Shown: positions 24,946-34,171 of the stretch, in pieces | How the letters are laid out: the number at the start of each line of letters is the position of its first letter | Position numbering within the stretch: the stretch's first letter is position 1 | From: CAWCXF01 sp963799455 | Lineage (GTDB): Bacteria > Pseudomonadota > Alphaproteobacteria > Rhodobacterales > Rhodobacteraceae | DNA length: 64,000 nt | NCBI GenBank assembly: GCA_963799455.1 | Contig: CAWCXF010000008.1 | Location: 1-64,000, forward strand | Direction: 5' to 3' | Notes under the pieces: model-generated | Told to the model about the DNA's origin: nothing | Databases searched by the model: none | What the model saw: the letters and a program-made list of their open reading frames with translations, nothing else | Position numbers and translations under genes: made by a program

Positions 24946-25821
24946 CTACTCCCGTCGGAGACGCCTGATGAGGCTCGACGTGTCCCAGCGGCCGCCGCCC
25001 ATGGCCTGCACGTCGAGGTAGAACTGGTCGATCAGCGCCGTGACCGGCAGCGGCGTGCCCAGCTCGTCCGCCGCCTGGAGGCAGATCGCCAGATCCTTGC
25101 GCATCCAGTTGACCGCGAAGCCGTGCTCGAACTCGCCGTCGAGCATGGTGGCGTGGCGGTTCTCCATCTGCCAGGAGCCCGCGGCGCCCCCCTTGATCAC
25201 GTCCACCACCGCGCGCCCGTCGAGCCCCGCGGCCTGGGCGAAGGCGAGCCCCTCCGACAGCCCCTGGACGAGCCCCGCGATGCAGATCTGGTTGACCATC
25301 TTGGTGAGCTGGCCCGCGCCGGTGTCGCCGAGCCGGCGCACGAGCTTGGCGTAGGCATCCATCACCGGCGCGGCGCGGTCGAACGCCTCCTGCGGCCCGC
25401 CGCACATGACGACGAGCGCGCCGTTCTCCGCGCCCGCCTGACCGCCCGAGACCGGCGCGTCCACGTAGAGCCCGCCGCGCCCGGAGGCGATCTCGGCCAG
25501 CTCGCGCGTGACCTGCGCCGAGACGGTGGTGTGATCGACGAACACCGCCCCCCCGCCCATGCCCTCGAAGGCGCCGTCCCCGCCCAGGCACACCGAGCGC
25601 AGGTCGTCGTCGTCGCCCACGCAGGCCATCACGAACTCGGCGCCCTGCGCTGCCTCGCGCGGGGTGGCGGCGGCGCGCCCGCCATGCGCCTCGACCCAGG
25701 CCTCGGCCTTCGCGGCGGTGCGGTTGAAGACCGTCACGGCGTGGCCGGCGCGCGCCAGATGCCCCGCCATCGGCGACCCCATGACGCCCAATCCCAGGAA
25801 CGCGACCTCGGCCATCTTCAT
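24946..25821 (-). CDS. 3-hydroxyisobutyrate dehydrogenase family NAD(P)-dependent oxidoreductase
   Basis: Beta-hydroxyacid dehydrogenase of 291 residues. The Rossmann motif is FLGLGVMGSPMAGHLARAGH at the N-terminus. The substrate-binding block DAPVSGGQAGAENGAL is at about 125, and the catalytic Lys in AGQLTKMVNQICIAGLVQGL at about 175. It could be 3-hydroxyisobutyrate dehydrogenase, tartronate semialdehyde reductase or an imine-reductase-like member; the sequence alone does not decide. No valine-catabolism genes are adjacent. It is divergent from the penicillin acylase gene with about 107 bases between them. Confidence 0.85.
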   Translation of the reverse strand: MKMAEVAFLGLGVMGSPMAGHLARAGHAVTVFNRTAAKAEAWVEAHGGRAAATPREAAQGAEFVMACVGDDDDLRSVCLGGDGAFEGMGGGAVFVDHTTVSAQVTRELAEIASGRGGLYVDAPVSGGQAGAENGALVVMCGGPQEAFDRAAPVMDAYAKLVRRLGDTGAGQLTKMVNQICIAGLVQGLSEGLAFAQAAGLDGRAVVDVIKGGAAGSWQMENRHATMLDGEFEHGFAVNWMRKDLAICLQAADELGTPLPVTALIDQFYLDVQAMGGGRWDTSSLIRRLRRE

Positions 25822-25928
25822 TCTCCCCCCGCCGCCCGTTAACCTCGACGGGCATGGCCGAGGCCCTGCGGGGCGTCAAGCCGCCCGCCCCTGACGCCCG
25901 CCCCTGACGATCGTCCCCGGAGAGCCCC

Positions 25929-28412
25929 ATGGCCCGCCTGTTCCGATGGCTCCTGCGCGCGTTCCTCGGCCTGCTCGCGCTGGGCGCGATCGCGGCCGCG
26001 ATCGCGCTGTGGTTCGTCTCGCGCAGCCTCGTCGATCCGGGCGCCACCTGGGTCGCCGAAGGCCCGCGCGAGCGCATCGAGATCGTGCGCGACACCTACG
26101 GCGTGCCCCACGTCTTCGGCGCCTCGGACCGCGACGTCTATTTCGGCCTCGGCTTCGCCCATGCGCAGGACCGGCTGTGGCAGATGACGATGATGCGGCG
26201 CACCGCCCAGGGGCGGCTGTCGGAGGTCTTCGGCGAGCGCACGGTGGAGATCGACGAGCTGATGCGGCGGCTCGACCTCTACGGGCTCGCGCGCGCCTCG
26301 GTCGAGGCGCAGGACGACGAGACCCGCGCGATGCTCGACGCCTACGCCGAGGGCGTCAACGCCTGGCTCGCGCAGGTCAACGAGGGCGCCTTGGGGCGGG
26401 GCGCGCCGGAGATGTTCCTGTTCGGCGCCGGGCTGGCGCCGTGGCGGCCGGCCGATTCGCTCGCGGTGATGAAGCTGATGGGCGTGCAGCTCTCGACCCA
26501 GCTGGAGGCCGAGGTGCTGCGCGCGCGCCTGTCGCTCGTGCTGCCCGAGGCGCGGGTCGAGGATCTGATGGCCGAGGCGCCGGGGCCGGGCGTCGCGGCC
26601 CTGCCCGAATACGCGGCCCTTCTGCCCGGCGTCGAGCCCTCGCGCGCCGCTTTGCGGATCGCCTCGGACCCGCTCTCGCCCTTCCCGCGCGCCGGGATGG
26701 CGGGCGCCTCGAACGCCTGGGCGGCGGGCCCCACGCGCTCGGCGGCGGGCGGGACGCTGCTCGCCAACGACCCGCATCTGGCGCTCACCGCGCCGTCGAT
26801 CTGGTACCTCGCGCGCCTCGAGCTCGAATCGGGCGCGGTGATCGGCGCCACGATCCCCGGCCTGCCGGTGGTCACGCTCGGGCGCAGCGCCGATCTCGGC
26901 TGGGGCCTCACCGCGTCCTATCTCGACGACCAGGATCTCTTCATCGAGCGGCTCGATCCGGAGGATCCGGGGCGCTACCTCACCCCAGAGGGCACCGCGC
27001 CGCTGCGCACCCGCCGGGACGTGATCGAGGTGAAGGGCGCGGGCCCGCGCGAGATCACGCTGCGCTGGACCGAGAACGGACCCGTCCTGCCCGGCTCCTT
27101 CTACGACCTCGCCTCGGTCACGCCCGAGGGCCATGTCGCGGCGCTGTCCTGGACGCTGCTCACGCCGCGCGACACCTCGCTCGCCGCCGCGCGCAAGCTG
27201 ATGGAGGCCGCCTCCGTCGAGGAGGCGATCGAGGCGGCGGCCGGCTACGTCGCGCCCTCCCAGAACCTCGTCCTGGCGGATGCCGGGCGCATCGCCATGA
27301 CGACGGTGGGCGCGATGCCGAAGCGCGACCCCGGCCACGCCACGAAGGGCCGGATGCCGAGCCCAGGCTGGGTCGCGGAGAACCGCTGGCAGGGCGTGCT
27401 GCCGCGCGAGACGAACCCGCTCTTCCTCGACCCCGAGGGCGGCATCGTCGGCAACACCAACAACAAGGTGGTCGAGCGCCCCTTCCCGCTCCACGTCAGC
27501 TATCTTTGGGGCGACACCGAGCGCGTCGAGCGCTGGCGCCGGCTGATGCAGGCGCGCGAGGTCCACACCCGCGAGAGCTTCGTCGAGGCGCAGCTCGACA
27601 CGGTGAGCCAGGCCGCGCGATCGCTGCTGCCGCTGATCGGGCGCGACCTGTGGTATGCGGCCTCCGCCGCGCCCGAGGGCACCGTCGAGCGCCAGAGGAA
27701 GCGCGCGCTCGACCTGCTCGCCGCCTGGAACGGCGACATGGGCGAGCACCGGCCCGAGCCCCTGATCTACGCCGCGTGGCTGCGCGCGCTCCAGGACCGG
27801 CTGGTGCGCGACGAGCTGGGGCCGCTTGGCGACGACCTCGGCAACCCGCGCCCGCTCTTCGTCGAGCGCGTGTTCCGCGACGTGGACGGCGCCTCGGAGT
27901 GGTGCGACATCGCGCGCTCGGAGCCGGTCGAGACGTGCCCCGAGATCGCGCGGCTCGCGCTCGACGACGCGCTTTTGTGGATCGGCGAGACCTACGGCAC
28001 CGCGCTCGAGTCGCTGCGCTGGGGCGACGCGCACCAGGCGGCGCAGGACCATCCCGTGCTGGGCGACGTGCCGGTGCTGTCCTGGCTCGTCAACCTGCGC
28101 CAGGACACGCCCGGCGGCGACCAGACGCTCAACCGCGGCCGCACCAAGGGGGGCGCGTCGGAGCCCTTCCTCAACGTCCACGCGGCCGGCTACCGCGGCG
28201 TCTACGACCTCGCCGACCCCGACGCCTCGGTGTTCGTGATCTCCACCGGCCAGTCGGGCCATCCGCTCTCGCGTCACTACGACGACCTGGGCGAGCTGTG
28301 GCGGCGCGGCGAGTACATCCCGATGACGCTCGACCCCGACCTCGCCCGCGCCGGGGCCGACGGCGTCACGGTGATCCTGCCCAAGGATGAGACATCCCCC
28401 CCGACGGACTGA
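25929..28412 (+). CDS. Penicillin acylase (Ntn-hydrolase) family protein
   Basis: An 827-residue Ntn amidohydrolase precursor. The N-terminus has one membrane or signal helix (FLGLLALGAIAAAIALWF). The alpha part contains the typical IVRDTYGVPHVFGAS and GLGFAHAQDRLWQM. The autocleavage site with the nucleophilic Ser is GASNAW at about residue 261. The beta part has LANDPHLALTAPSIWY and the oxyanion-type GNTNNKV. Such enzymes cut amides, including acyl-homoserine lactones in some cases. The natural substrate cannot be told from sequence. It is exported or membrane-anchored. Confidence 0.9.
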   Translation: MARLFRWLLRAFLGLLALGAIAAAIALWFVSRSLVDPGATWVAEGPRERIEIVRDTYGVPHVFGASDRDVYFGLGFAHAQDRLWQMTMMRRTAQGRLSEVFGERTVEIDELMRRLDLYGLARASVEAQDDETRAMLDAYAEGVNAWLAQVNEGALGRGAPEMFLFGAGLAPWRPADSLAVMKLMGVQLSTQLEAEVLRARLSLVLPEARVEDLMAEAPGPGVAALPEYAALLPGVEPSRAALRIASDPLSPFPRAGMAGASNAWAAGPTRSAAGGTLLANDPHLALTAPSIWYLARLELESGAVIGATIPGLPVVTLGRSADLGWGLTASYLDDQDLFIERLDPEDPGRYLTPEGTAPLRTRRDVIEVKGAGPREITLRWTENGPVLPGSFYDLASVTPEGHVAALSWTLLTPRDTSLAAARKLMEAASVEEAIEAAAGYVAPSQNLVLADAGRIAMTTVGAMPKRDPGHATKGRMPSPGWVAENRWQGVLPRETNPLFLDPEGGIVGNTNNKVVERPFPLHVSYLWGDTERVERWRRLMQAREVHTRESFVEAQLDTVSQAARSLLPLIGRDLWYAASAAPEGTVERQRKRALDLLAAWNGDMGEHRPEPLIYAAWLRALQDRLVRDELGPLGDDLGNPRPLFVERVFRDVDGASEWCDIARSEPVETCPEIARLALDDALLWIGETYGTALESLRWGDAHQAAQDHPVLGDVPVLSWLVNLRQDTPGGDQTLNRGRTKGGASEPFLNVHAAGYRGVYDLADPDASVFVISTGQSGHPLSRHYDDLGELWRRGEYIPMTLDPDLARAGADGVTVILPKDETSPPTD

Positions 28413-28492
28413 TCCGAAAAGAGGATCCACGGGTCCGGAGTCCGGCGGCGAAGCCGGCGCCGGCCGCACGCTCGGCGGGCGCGCGGTCCGTC

Positions 28493-28512
28493 ACATCGAG
28501 CCTCCTCGATGT
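28493..28512. terminator. Hairpin between convergent genes, possible bidirectional terminator
   Basis: A perfect 8-bp stem ACATCGAG / CTCGATGT with a CCTC loop lies between the stop of the penicillin acylase gene and that of hflX. It has no U-tract on either side, so terminator function is a guess from position. Confidence 0.4.
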
Positions 28513-28540
28513 CCCAGGAGGCAGTCGCCGACCGGCAGCT

Positions 28541-29812
28541 TCACTCGTCGCTCGCCGCTCCACCCCCTTCGGGCTCCATCGCGGCGAACGCTTCGGCCTG
28601 CCGCTCGGTCCAGCGCAGCTCGAGCGTTGAGCCGTCCTCGTCGCCCGTCTCGCCCTCCACCACGCCCTGCTCGTAGAGCCAGGCCCGGCGCCGGCCCTCG
28701 GCATGGCGCAGGTGCATCCGCGCTGGCAGGCGCCGGCCCGAGAGGATCGCCCCCACCCGGTCGAGCAGCGGCCCCAGCCCCTGCCCGGTCAGCGCCGAGG
28801 CCACGAAAACGTCCTCGCGCCGCGCGGCCAGCACGCCCACGGCCTCGGCCGCGTCCGCGTCGAGCCGGTCGGCCTTGTTCCAGACCTCCAGCTGGGGGAT
28901 GGCGTCGTCCACGCCGAGCTCGGCCAGGATGGCCTCGACGTCGCGCGCCTGCCCTGCCGTCTCGGGATGCGAGATGTCCCTCACGTGGAGGATGAGGTCC
29001 GCCGTGAGAACCTCCTCCAGGGTCGCGCGGAACGCCGCGACGAGCTGGGTCGGCAGGTCCGAGACGAACCCCACCGTGTCAGACAGGATCACCTCGTCCC
29101 CCGAGGGCAGGCGCAGCGCGCGCATGGTCGGGTCGAGCGTGGCGAAGAGCATGTCCTCGGCCCGCACCTCGGCGCCCGTGAGGCGGTTGAAGAGCGTGGA
29201 CTTGCCGGCGTTGGTGTAGCCCACCAGCGCGACCACCGGGTAGGGCACCTTGGCGCGCGCGGCGCGGTGCAGCTCGCGGGTGCGCACGGTCTTGTCGAGC
29301 TGGCGCCTGAGGCGCGCGAGCTGCTCGTCGATGGCGCGCCGGTCGGCCTCGATCTGCGTCTCGCCGGGCCCGCCGACGAAGCCCAGGCCCCCCCGCTGGC
29401 GCTCCAGATGGGTCCAGGCGCGGACCAGCCGTGTGCGCTGGTAGGTCAGCGCCGCCATCTCGACCTGGAGCACGCCCTCGCGGGTCGCCGCTCGATCCGA
29501 GAAGATCTCCAGGATGAGGCCCGTGCGGTCGAGGAGCTTGGCCTTCCAGGCGCGCTCCAGGTTGCGCTGCTGGACGGGCGTCACGGGGCCGTCCACCAGC
29601 ACCAGCTCGACCTCGCCCTGCTCGACGCGCTCGCGCAGCTCCTCGACCTTGCCGGGGCCGAAGAGCGTGCCGGGGCGGGCCTCGCGCACCGGCACGATCT
29701 CGGCGCCCACGACGTGAAGCTCGGGCAGCGCGCCCGCCAGCGCGACCGCCTCGGCGAGCGCCTGCCCCGCCTTGCGCCGCGCGCGGTCGGAGACGATCTC
29801 GGGATGCAGCAC
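28541..29812 (-). CDS. hflX: GTPase HflX
   Basis: Ribosome-associated GTPase, 423 residues. The HflX N-terminal domain includes RPGTLFGPGKVEEL and LVDGPVTPVQQRNLE. The linker has GGLGFVGGPGETQIEADRR. The G domain has Walker A GYTNAGKSTL, the switch region DTVGFVSDLP, and NKAD. The only recognised start codon in frame is GTG at 29812, without a clear ribosome binding site. The reading frame stays open back to the hfq stop with family-like residues (TRALVLHPEI), so initiation may lie further upstream at a non-standard codon. It follows hfq directly, as in many proteobacteria. Confidence 0.95.
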   Translation of the reverse strand: MLHPEIVSDRARRKAGQALAEAVALAGALPELHVVGAEIVPVREARPGTLFGPGKVEELRERVEQGEVELVLVDGPVTPVQQRNLERAWKAKLLDRTGLILEIFSDRAATREGVLQVEMAALTYQRTRLVRAWTHLERQRGGLGFVGGPGETQIEADRRAIDEQLARLRRQLDKTVRTRELHRAARAKVPYPVVALVGYTNAGKSTLFNRLTGAEVRAEDMLFATLDPTMRALRLPSGDEVILSDTVGFVSDLPTQLVAAFRATLEEVLTADLILHVRDISHPETAGQARDVEAILAELGVDDAIPQLEVWNKADRLDADAAEAVGVLAARREDVFVASALTGQGLGPLLDRVGAILSGRRLPARMHLRHAEGRRRAWLYEQGVVEGETGDEDGSTLELRWTERQAEAFAAMEPEGGGAASDE

Positions 29813-29883
29813 GAGCGCGCGCGTCGCGCGGGCGCGTCGGTCGCGCGGATCGCGCTCGGGCGGCGGGGGCTCGTCGGGGGCGC

Positions 29884-30120
29884 TCAGGAGGGCTCGCCGT
29901 CGTGCAGGTTGATGGGCTGGGAGGGCATGATGGTCGAGATCGCGTGCTTGTAGACCAGCTGCGACTGCCCGTCCCGGCGCAGGAGCACGCAGAAATTGTC
30001 GAACCAGGTGATCACGCCCTGGAGCTTGACGCCGTTCACGAGGAAGATCGTGACCGGCACCTTGGTCTTGCGGACGTGGTTGAGGAACGCGTCCTGGAGG
30101 TTCTGCTTGTCGGAGGCCAT
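29884..30120 (-). CDS. hfq: RNA chaperone Hfq
   Basis: Hfq forms a hexamer that pairs small RNAs with messengers; 78 residues, with the short tail usual for alphaproteobacteria. The Sm1 part includes LQDAFLNHVRKTKVPVTIFL and VNGVKLQGVITWFDNF. The Sm2 part has YKHAISTI, the YKHA motif being diagnostic. It lies between trkH (137-base gap, so it probably has its own promoter) and hflX. Its presence makes a Hfq-dependent role for the candidate small RNA at 12743-12817 possible. Confidence 0.98.
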   Translation of the reverse strand: MASDKQNLQDAFLNHVRKTKVPVTIFLVNGVKLQGVITWFDNFCVLLRRDGQSQLVYKHAISTIMPSQPINLHDGEPS

Positions 30121-30224
30121 CTCGCGCTCTCTTGTTCTTGCGACGACCGCCCGAGGAACCCCGCGGTCCGGCGCCTGCCCTTATGGAACCCCTGTTCGGG
30201 GGGTGCCAGCCGAAAGGGATTGGC

Positions 30225-30240
30225 GTGGCCTTTGGGCCAC
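30225..30240 (-). terminator. Hairpin after trkH, possible terminator
   Basis: A perfect 6-bp stem GTGGCC / GGCCAC with a 4-base loop, 17 bases after the trkH stop. A second stem (ACCCC / GGGGT) lies at about 30188-30204. No U-tract follows, so the assignment is weak. Confidence 0.3.
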
Positions 30241-30257
30241 AGTCGCCCCGCGCCGGA

Positions 30258-31790
30258 TCAGCTCCGCCACAGCTGCGGGTTCAGGAGCGCGACGATGGCC
30301 AGCATCTCGAGCCGCCCCAGCACCATCGTCGCCGACAGGACCAGCTTGACCGCCGGGCGGAGTTCGGAGGGCTCGATCGGCTCGGCGGGGGCGGCGTGGA
30401 TCAGCGGCCCGGTGTTCGACAGCGCGGCCGCGGCGAGCGTCATGGCGTCCTCGAACTCGACGCCCACGGCGGCGAGCACCAGGGTCGCCAGGGCCAGCGC
30501 CAGGACGAAGAGCATGAAGAAGATGAAGGCGATGCGCGCGCCCTGGCGGCGGATGCGCCGCGCGCGCCGGCCCGATCCGCCGACCGAGTTGGGATGCGAG
30601 AGCCGCGACATCTCGCGCGCGCCGTGCTTGGCCAACGCGTAGACCCTGAAGAGCTTGACGCCGCCCGCGGTGGTGGCGACGCCCCCGCCGATCAGCGCGA
30701 GCCCGAGCAGGATCGCCTCGGGCGCCTCGACCCCGGACCACAGCCGCGCGTCCTGCCAATGCGCGCTCTCGAAGCCCGCCGTGCTGAGGAAGCCCACGCT
30801 GGTGAAGAACGCGCCCCAGAGCGCCGAGGCGGCGGCCGCGAGGTCGCGCGGATCGCCGCGGTCGATGGCGGCGGTGTAGTGGCGCAGGAAGAGGAAGGCC
30901 GTGGCCCCGGCGATCAGCAGGGCGGCGAGGCGCAGCTCGGCGTCGCGCGCGGCGCGCCGCAGGCCTCCGGTGCCGCCCGGCAGGAAGGTGGCGCGGCTCA
31001 GCGCCAGGACGAGGAAGAGCGCGATGACGGCCTCGCCCAGCACCCCGCTGCGCGCCTCGGCCACGCCGCCCGCGACGGGCGAGATGCCCGAGGTCGAGAG
31101 CGTCGCCATGGCGTGGGCGAGGGCGACGAAGGGCCGCTCGCCCGCGAGCACGAGCGCCACCCAGAGCGCCAGCGTCAGCCCGGCATAGACCGGCGCGAGG
31201 TCGGCCGCGAAGCGGGCGACGCGCTCGGCGGGGTCCGCGGCCGAGCCCACGCGCTCGAGCCGCGCGGCGCCCTGCCCGGCCTCGCCCGAGGCGCCGACCT
31301 CGAAGCCGCCCAAGTTCATCGGCGCCAGGATCGCGGCCGCGGCGACCCAGATCAGCAGGCCCCCCAGCCAGCCCACGAGCGCGCGCCAAAGATGCGCGGG
31401 CGCGACGATCAGCGCGGGGTCGAAATAGGTCAGGCCGGTGGTGGTCAGGCTCGACACCATCTCGGCATAGGCCGACAGGTAGGGCGTGCCGGTGGCCTCG
31501 ACGAAGGGCACGGCGAGCATCAGCGGCAGCAGCGCGTAGGCGCCGAGCAGCACGACGAGCTGCGAGCGCGCGGGCCGGCGCGGGCGCAGGTTCGAGCGCG
31601 CCAGGCCGATCAGCGCGCCGAGCACCAGGAAGAGGACGGCGCTCCACGCGAAGGCGCGCGCCACCACCTCGTCGCCGATGACGAGCGCGTGGAGCGCCGG
31701 CACCAGCATCGCCAGCGCCCCCGTCATCGCCAAGATCAGCAGGAGCGGCGCCGAGCGCAGCGGGCGGCGGCGCGGCGCGGCATGGGGCAT
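30258..31790 (-). CDS. trkH: TrkH family potassium uptake protein
   Basis: Membrane subunit of the Trk potassium system, 510 residues, with four pore-loop repeats. Selectivity-filter regions are visible: SSLTTTGLTYFD (P1), ATLSTSGISPV (P2), SVGFLSTAGFES (P3) and ALSNTGPLI (P4). FLPGGTGGLRRAARD and MVLGRLEMLAIVALL near the end are family markers. It lies 43 bases downstream of trkA on the same strand, giving a complete Trk uptake system of gate and regulatory subunit. Confidence 0.95.
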   Translation of the reverse strand: MPHAAPRRRPLRSAPLLLILAMTGALAMLVPALHALVIGDEVVARAFAWSAVLFLVLGALIGLARSNLRPRRPARSQLVVLLGAYALLPLMLAVPFVEATGTPYLSAYAEMVSSLTTTGLTYFDPALIVAPAHLWRALVGWLGGLLIWVAAAAILAPMNLGGFEVGASGEAGQGAARLERVGSAADPAERVARFAADLAPVYAGLTLALWVALVLAGERPFVALAHAMATLSTSGISPVAGGVAEARSGVLGEAVIALFLVLALSRATFLPGGTGGLRRAARDAELRLAALLIAGATAFLFLRHYTAAIDRGDPRDLAAAASALWGAFFTSVGFLSTAGFESAHWQDARLWSGVEAPEAILLGLALIGGGVATTAGGVKLFRVYALAKHGAREMSRLSHPNSVGGSGRRARRIRRQGARIAFIFFMLFVLALALATLVLAAVGVEFEDAMTLAAAALSNTGPLIHAAPAEPIEPSELRPAVKLVLSATMVLGRLEMLAIVALLNPQLWRS

Positions 31791-31833
31791 CAGGCAAACC
31801 CTCTCGGGCCGGGCCGCATCGGACCGCTCGCCA

Positions 31834-33210
31834 TCAGAAGAAGTCGATGGAGACCTGGAACAGGCGCTCCACCTCGGGCACGTCCGCCGCGAGGGCGAAG
31901 AGCACGATCACGTCGCCCTCCTCGATCCGGGTCTGGGCGCTGGGCCTGAGCACCTCGCCGCGCTTCATGACGGCGCCGATCAGGGCGCCTTCGGGGAAGT
32001 CGATGTCGCGCACCGTCCGGCCCGCGATCGGCGAGGAGCCCAGCACCTGGGCCTCGATGATCTCGGCCTCGGCGTCGCCGATCGAGTAGACCCCGCGCAC
32101 CCGCCCGTGGCGCACGTGGCGCAGGATCGAGCTGACGGTGGTGGCGCGCGGGTTGATCCAGGCGTCGATGTCGAGCGGCTCCAGCAGCGGCACCAGGGTG
32201 GGGTCGTTGATCAGCGCGATCGCCATGCGGCAGCCCGCGGCCTTGGCGCGCACCGCCGCGAGCAGGTTGGTCTTCTCGTCGTCGGTCACCGCGAGGATGG
32301 CGTCGGCGCGCGCGATGTTGGCCTCGGTGAGGATGTCGGCGTCGAGCCCGTCGCCGTTCAGGACCACCGTGCGCTCGAGGCGGTCGGCGGCGCGCTCGGC
32401 CGCGCGGCGGTCGCGCTCGATCATCTTGACGCGCACGCGCTCGGGCCGGCGCTCCAGCGCCTCAGCCACGGCGAGGCCGACATTGCCGCCGCCGACGATG
32501 ACGACGCGCTCCTGGCGCGTCGTCGGCTTGCCGAAGATCTCCAGCGTGCGGCGCACGTCCTCGATGTGGCAGATCACGTAGGCCGCGTCGCCGACGTAGA
32601 GCTGGTCGGCCGGCTCGGGCGCGAAGAGGTGGCCCTCGCGCCGGACCGCGACGACGATCGCGCGCAGCGTCGAGAACAGCTCCGAGAGCTGGCGCAGCGG
32701 CGTGTTGACGACCGGGCAGTCCTCGTCGAGCTGGAGGCCGAGGAGCTGGGCCTTGCCGTCGAGGAAGAGCTCCGTGTCGAAGGCCGCGGGCGCCTCCAGG
32801 CGGCGCAGGGCGGCGTCGGCGACCTCGCGCTCGGGCGAGATCACCACGTCGATCGGCATGTGGTCGCGCCGGTAGAGGTCGGAGTAGATCGCGGTGAGGT
32901 AGGACTGCGCCCTGAGCCGCGCGATCTTGGTGGTGACCGAGAACACCGAATGGGCCACCTGGCAGGTCACCATGTTGACCTCGTCCGAGTAGGTGGCGGC
33001 GATCACCATGTCGGCGTCGGCCGCGCCCGCGCGCTCGAGCACGTCCGGATAGGAGGCGAAGCCGGTGATGCCTTGGACGTCGAGCGTGTCGGTGGCGCGG
33101 CGCACCAGGTCGGGGTTGTTGTCGACGATGGTGACGTCGTTCAGCTCGCCCGCGAGGTGCCGCGCGATCTGCCAGCCGACCTGGCCGGCGCCGCAGATGA
33201 TGATCTTCAT
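31834..33210 (-). CDS. trkA: Trk system potassium transporter regulatory subunit TrkA
   Basis: Cytoplasmic NAD(H)-binding gating subunit of Trk, 458 residues. It has two RCK units: the first Rossmann motif IIICGAGQVGWQIARHL at the start and the second VVIVGGGNVGLAVAEAL at about 235, each followed by a TrkA_C domain. The start at 33210 has no Shine-Dalgarno of its own. Fourteen bases upstream is a duplicate of the start, ATGAAGATCATC, opening a 5-codon frame whose TGA overlaps the trkA ATG. Translation may thus rely on coupling. Confidence 0.96.
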   Translation of the reverse strand: MKIIICGAGQVGWQIARHLAGELNDVTIVDNNPDLVRRATDTLDVQGITGFASYPDVLERAGAADADMVIAATYSDEVNMVTCQVAHSVFSVTTKIARLRAQSYLTAIYSDLYRRDHMPIDVVISPEREVADAALRRLEAPAAFDTELFLDGKAQLLGLQLDEDCPVVNTPLRQLSELFSTLRAIVVAVRREGHLFAPEPADQLYVGDAAYVICHIEDVRRTLEIFGKPTTRQERVVIVGGGNVGLAVAEALERRPERVRVKMIERDRRAAERAADRLERTVVLNGDGLDADILTEANIARADAILAVTDDEKTNLLAAVRAKAAGCRMAIALINDPTLVPLLEPLDIDAWINPRATTVSSILRHVRHGRVRGVYSIGDAEAEIIEAQVLGSSPIAGRTVRDIDFPEGALIGAVMKRGEVLRPSAQTRIEEGDVIVLFALAADVPEVERLFQVSIDFF

Positions 33211-33237
33211 GCGATGATCTTCATGGGGCCGCCCCGA
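33207..33237 (-). repeat. 14-bp tandem duplication of the trkA start
   Basis: ATGAAGATCATCGC (from 33224) is followed at once by ATGAAGATCATCAT (from 33210). The first copy gives the mini-frame Met-Lys-Ile-Ile-Ala-stop, whose stop overlaps the trkA ATG. Confidence 0.8.
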
Positions 33238-33280
33238 TGCCGCACGGCAGGGCGCGTCATGGCACGCGCGGGCGCGGGCT

Positions 33281-34171
33281 TCAATCGAGCGCGTCGAGGA
33301 AGGCCCGCAGCGCCTCGTGGAACGCGTGCGGTCGCTCGCGCATCGGCAGGTGGCCCGCATCCTCGATCAGGGCGAGCCGGGCGCGGGGCACCAGGGCCGC
33401 CGCGCGCTGCGAGGCGCGCGGCGGCACCAGCGCGTCGCGCGTGCCATGCACGAAGAGGGTGGGGCGGTCGATCTCGGGCAGGCGTGTCGAGAAATCCGTG
33501 CGGAACCCCTGCCACGTCGTCTCGGCGCGCATGAAGGCGAGGAAGGAGCCTGTGCGAAGCTGGGTGCGCGCGGCCTGCCGCACCTGCGCCAGCATGGCGG
33601 GCGTGACGCGGTCCGGCTCGGCGAAGACGTTGCGCATGGCGCGGCGCGCGCCGCGCCCGCTCAGCGCGACGGCGCCGTAGACGAGCGGCGTCAGCGGCAT
33701 CCGCGAGGCGAGCCACAGCGTGCGCCTGAGCGGCGCGGGCCCGCCCAGCCCGAAGGCCGCGACCGCGATCAGCGCTCGCACCCGCTCCGGCGCGTCGAGC
33801 GCCAGCTGGATGGCCGCGGCCCCCCCCATCGAGACGCCCGCGACGGCGCCCGGAGCGAAGTCAATGGCATCCGAGAAGTCCGCCACCCAGCGCGCGAGGT
33901 TCTCGACCGTGTAGCGGCCGGCGGTGCGCGCCGTGCCGCCGTAGCCCGGCAGGTCGGGCGCGACCACGCGGCGCTCGGGGAAGGCGCGCAGCGTCAGCGG
34001 CCAGGAGATCGTCGCCTGATCGGCGCCCCCGCCGTGGATGAGCAGGAGGGTTGGCGCGTCCCGCGGGCCGCTCTCGTGCCAGACGACGCGGCGGCCCTCG
34101 ACCCGGCCCTCCCGGCGCGTCGGCGCCGGACCCCGAGCGGGATCCGGCGCGCCCGGCGGGGCGTCAGGCAC
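33281..34171 (-). CDS. Alpha/beta hydrolase
   Basis: A 296-residue alpha/beta-fold hydrolase. The oxyanion strand is LLIHGGGADQATISW, the nucleophile elbow GVSMGGAAAIQL (Ser about residue 115), an acid near FVHGTRDALVPP, and the catalytic His in IEDAGHLPMRERP. There is no signal peptide. It is inserted between ntrX and trkA, which in related genomes are often neighbours, and its start overlaps the ntrX end by 8 bases. The substrate is unknown; the length fits C-C hydrolases, esterases or haloperoxidase-like enzymes. Confidence 0.85.
   Translation of the reverse strand: MPDAPPGAPDPARGPAPTRREGRVEGRRVVWHESGPRDAPTLLLIHGGGADQATISWPLTLRAFPERRVVAPDLPGYGGTARTAGRYTVENLARWVADFSDAIDFAPGAVAGVSMGGAAAIQLALDAPERVRALIAVAAFGLGGPAPLRRTLWLASRMPLTPLVYGAVALSGRGARRAMRNVFAEPDRVTPAMLAQVRQAARTQLRTGSFLAFMRAETTWQGFRTDFSTRLPEIDRPTLFVHGTRDALVPPRASQRAAALVPRARLALIEDAGHLPMRERPHAFHEALRAFLDALD

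Noticed and set aside
30203..30208. TGGCAC on the minus strand upstream of hfq, resembling the -24 part of a sigma-54 promoter
   Set aside because: No TTGC(A/T) element follows at the needed distance, and the bases form part of a GC hairpin.
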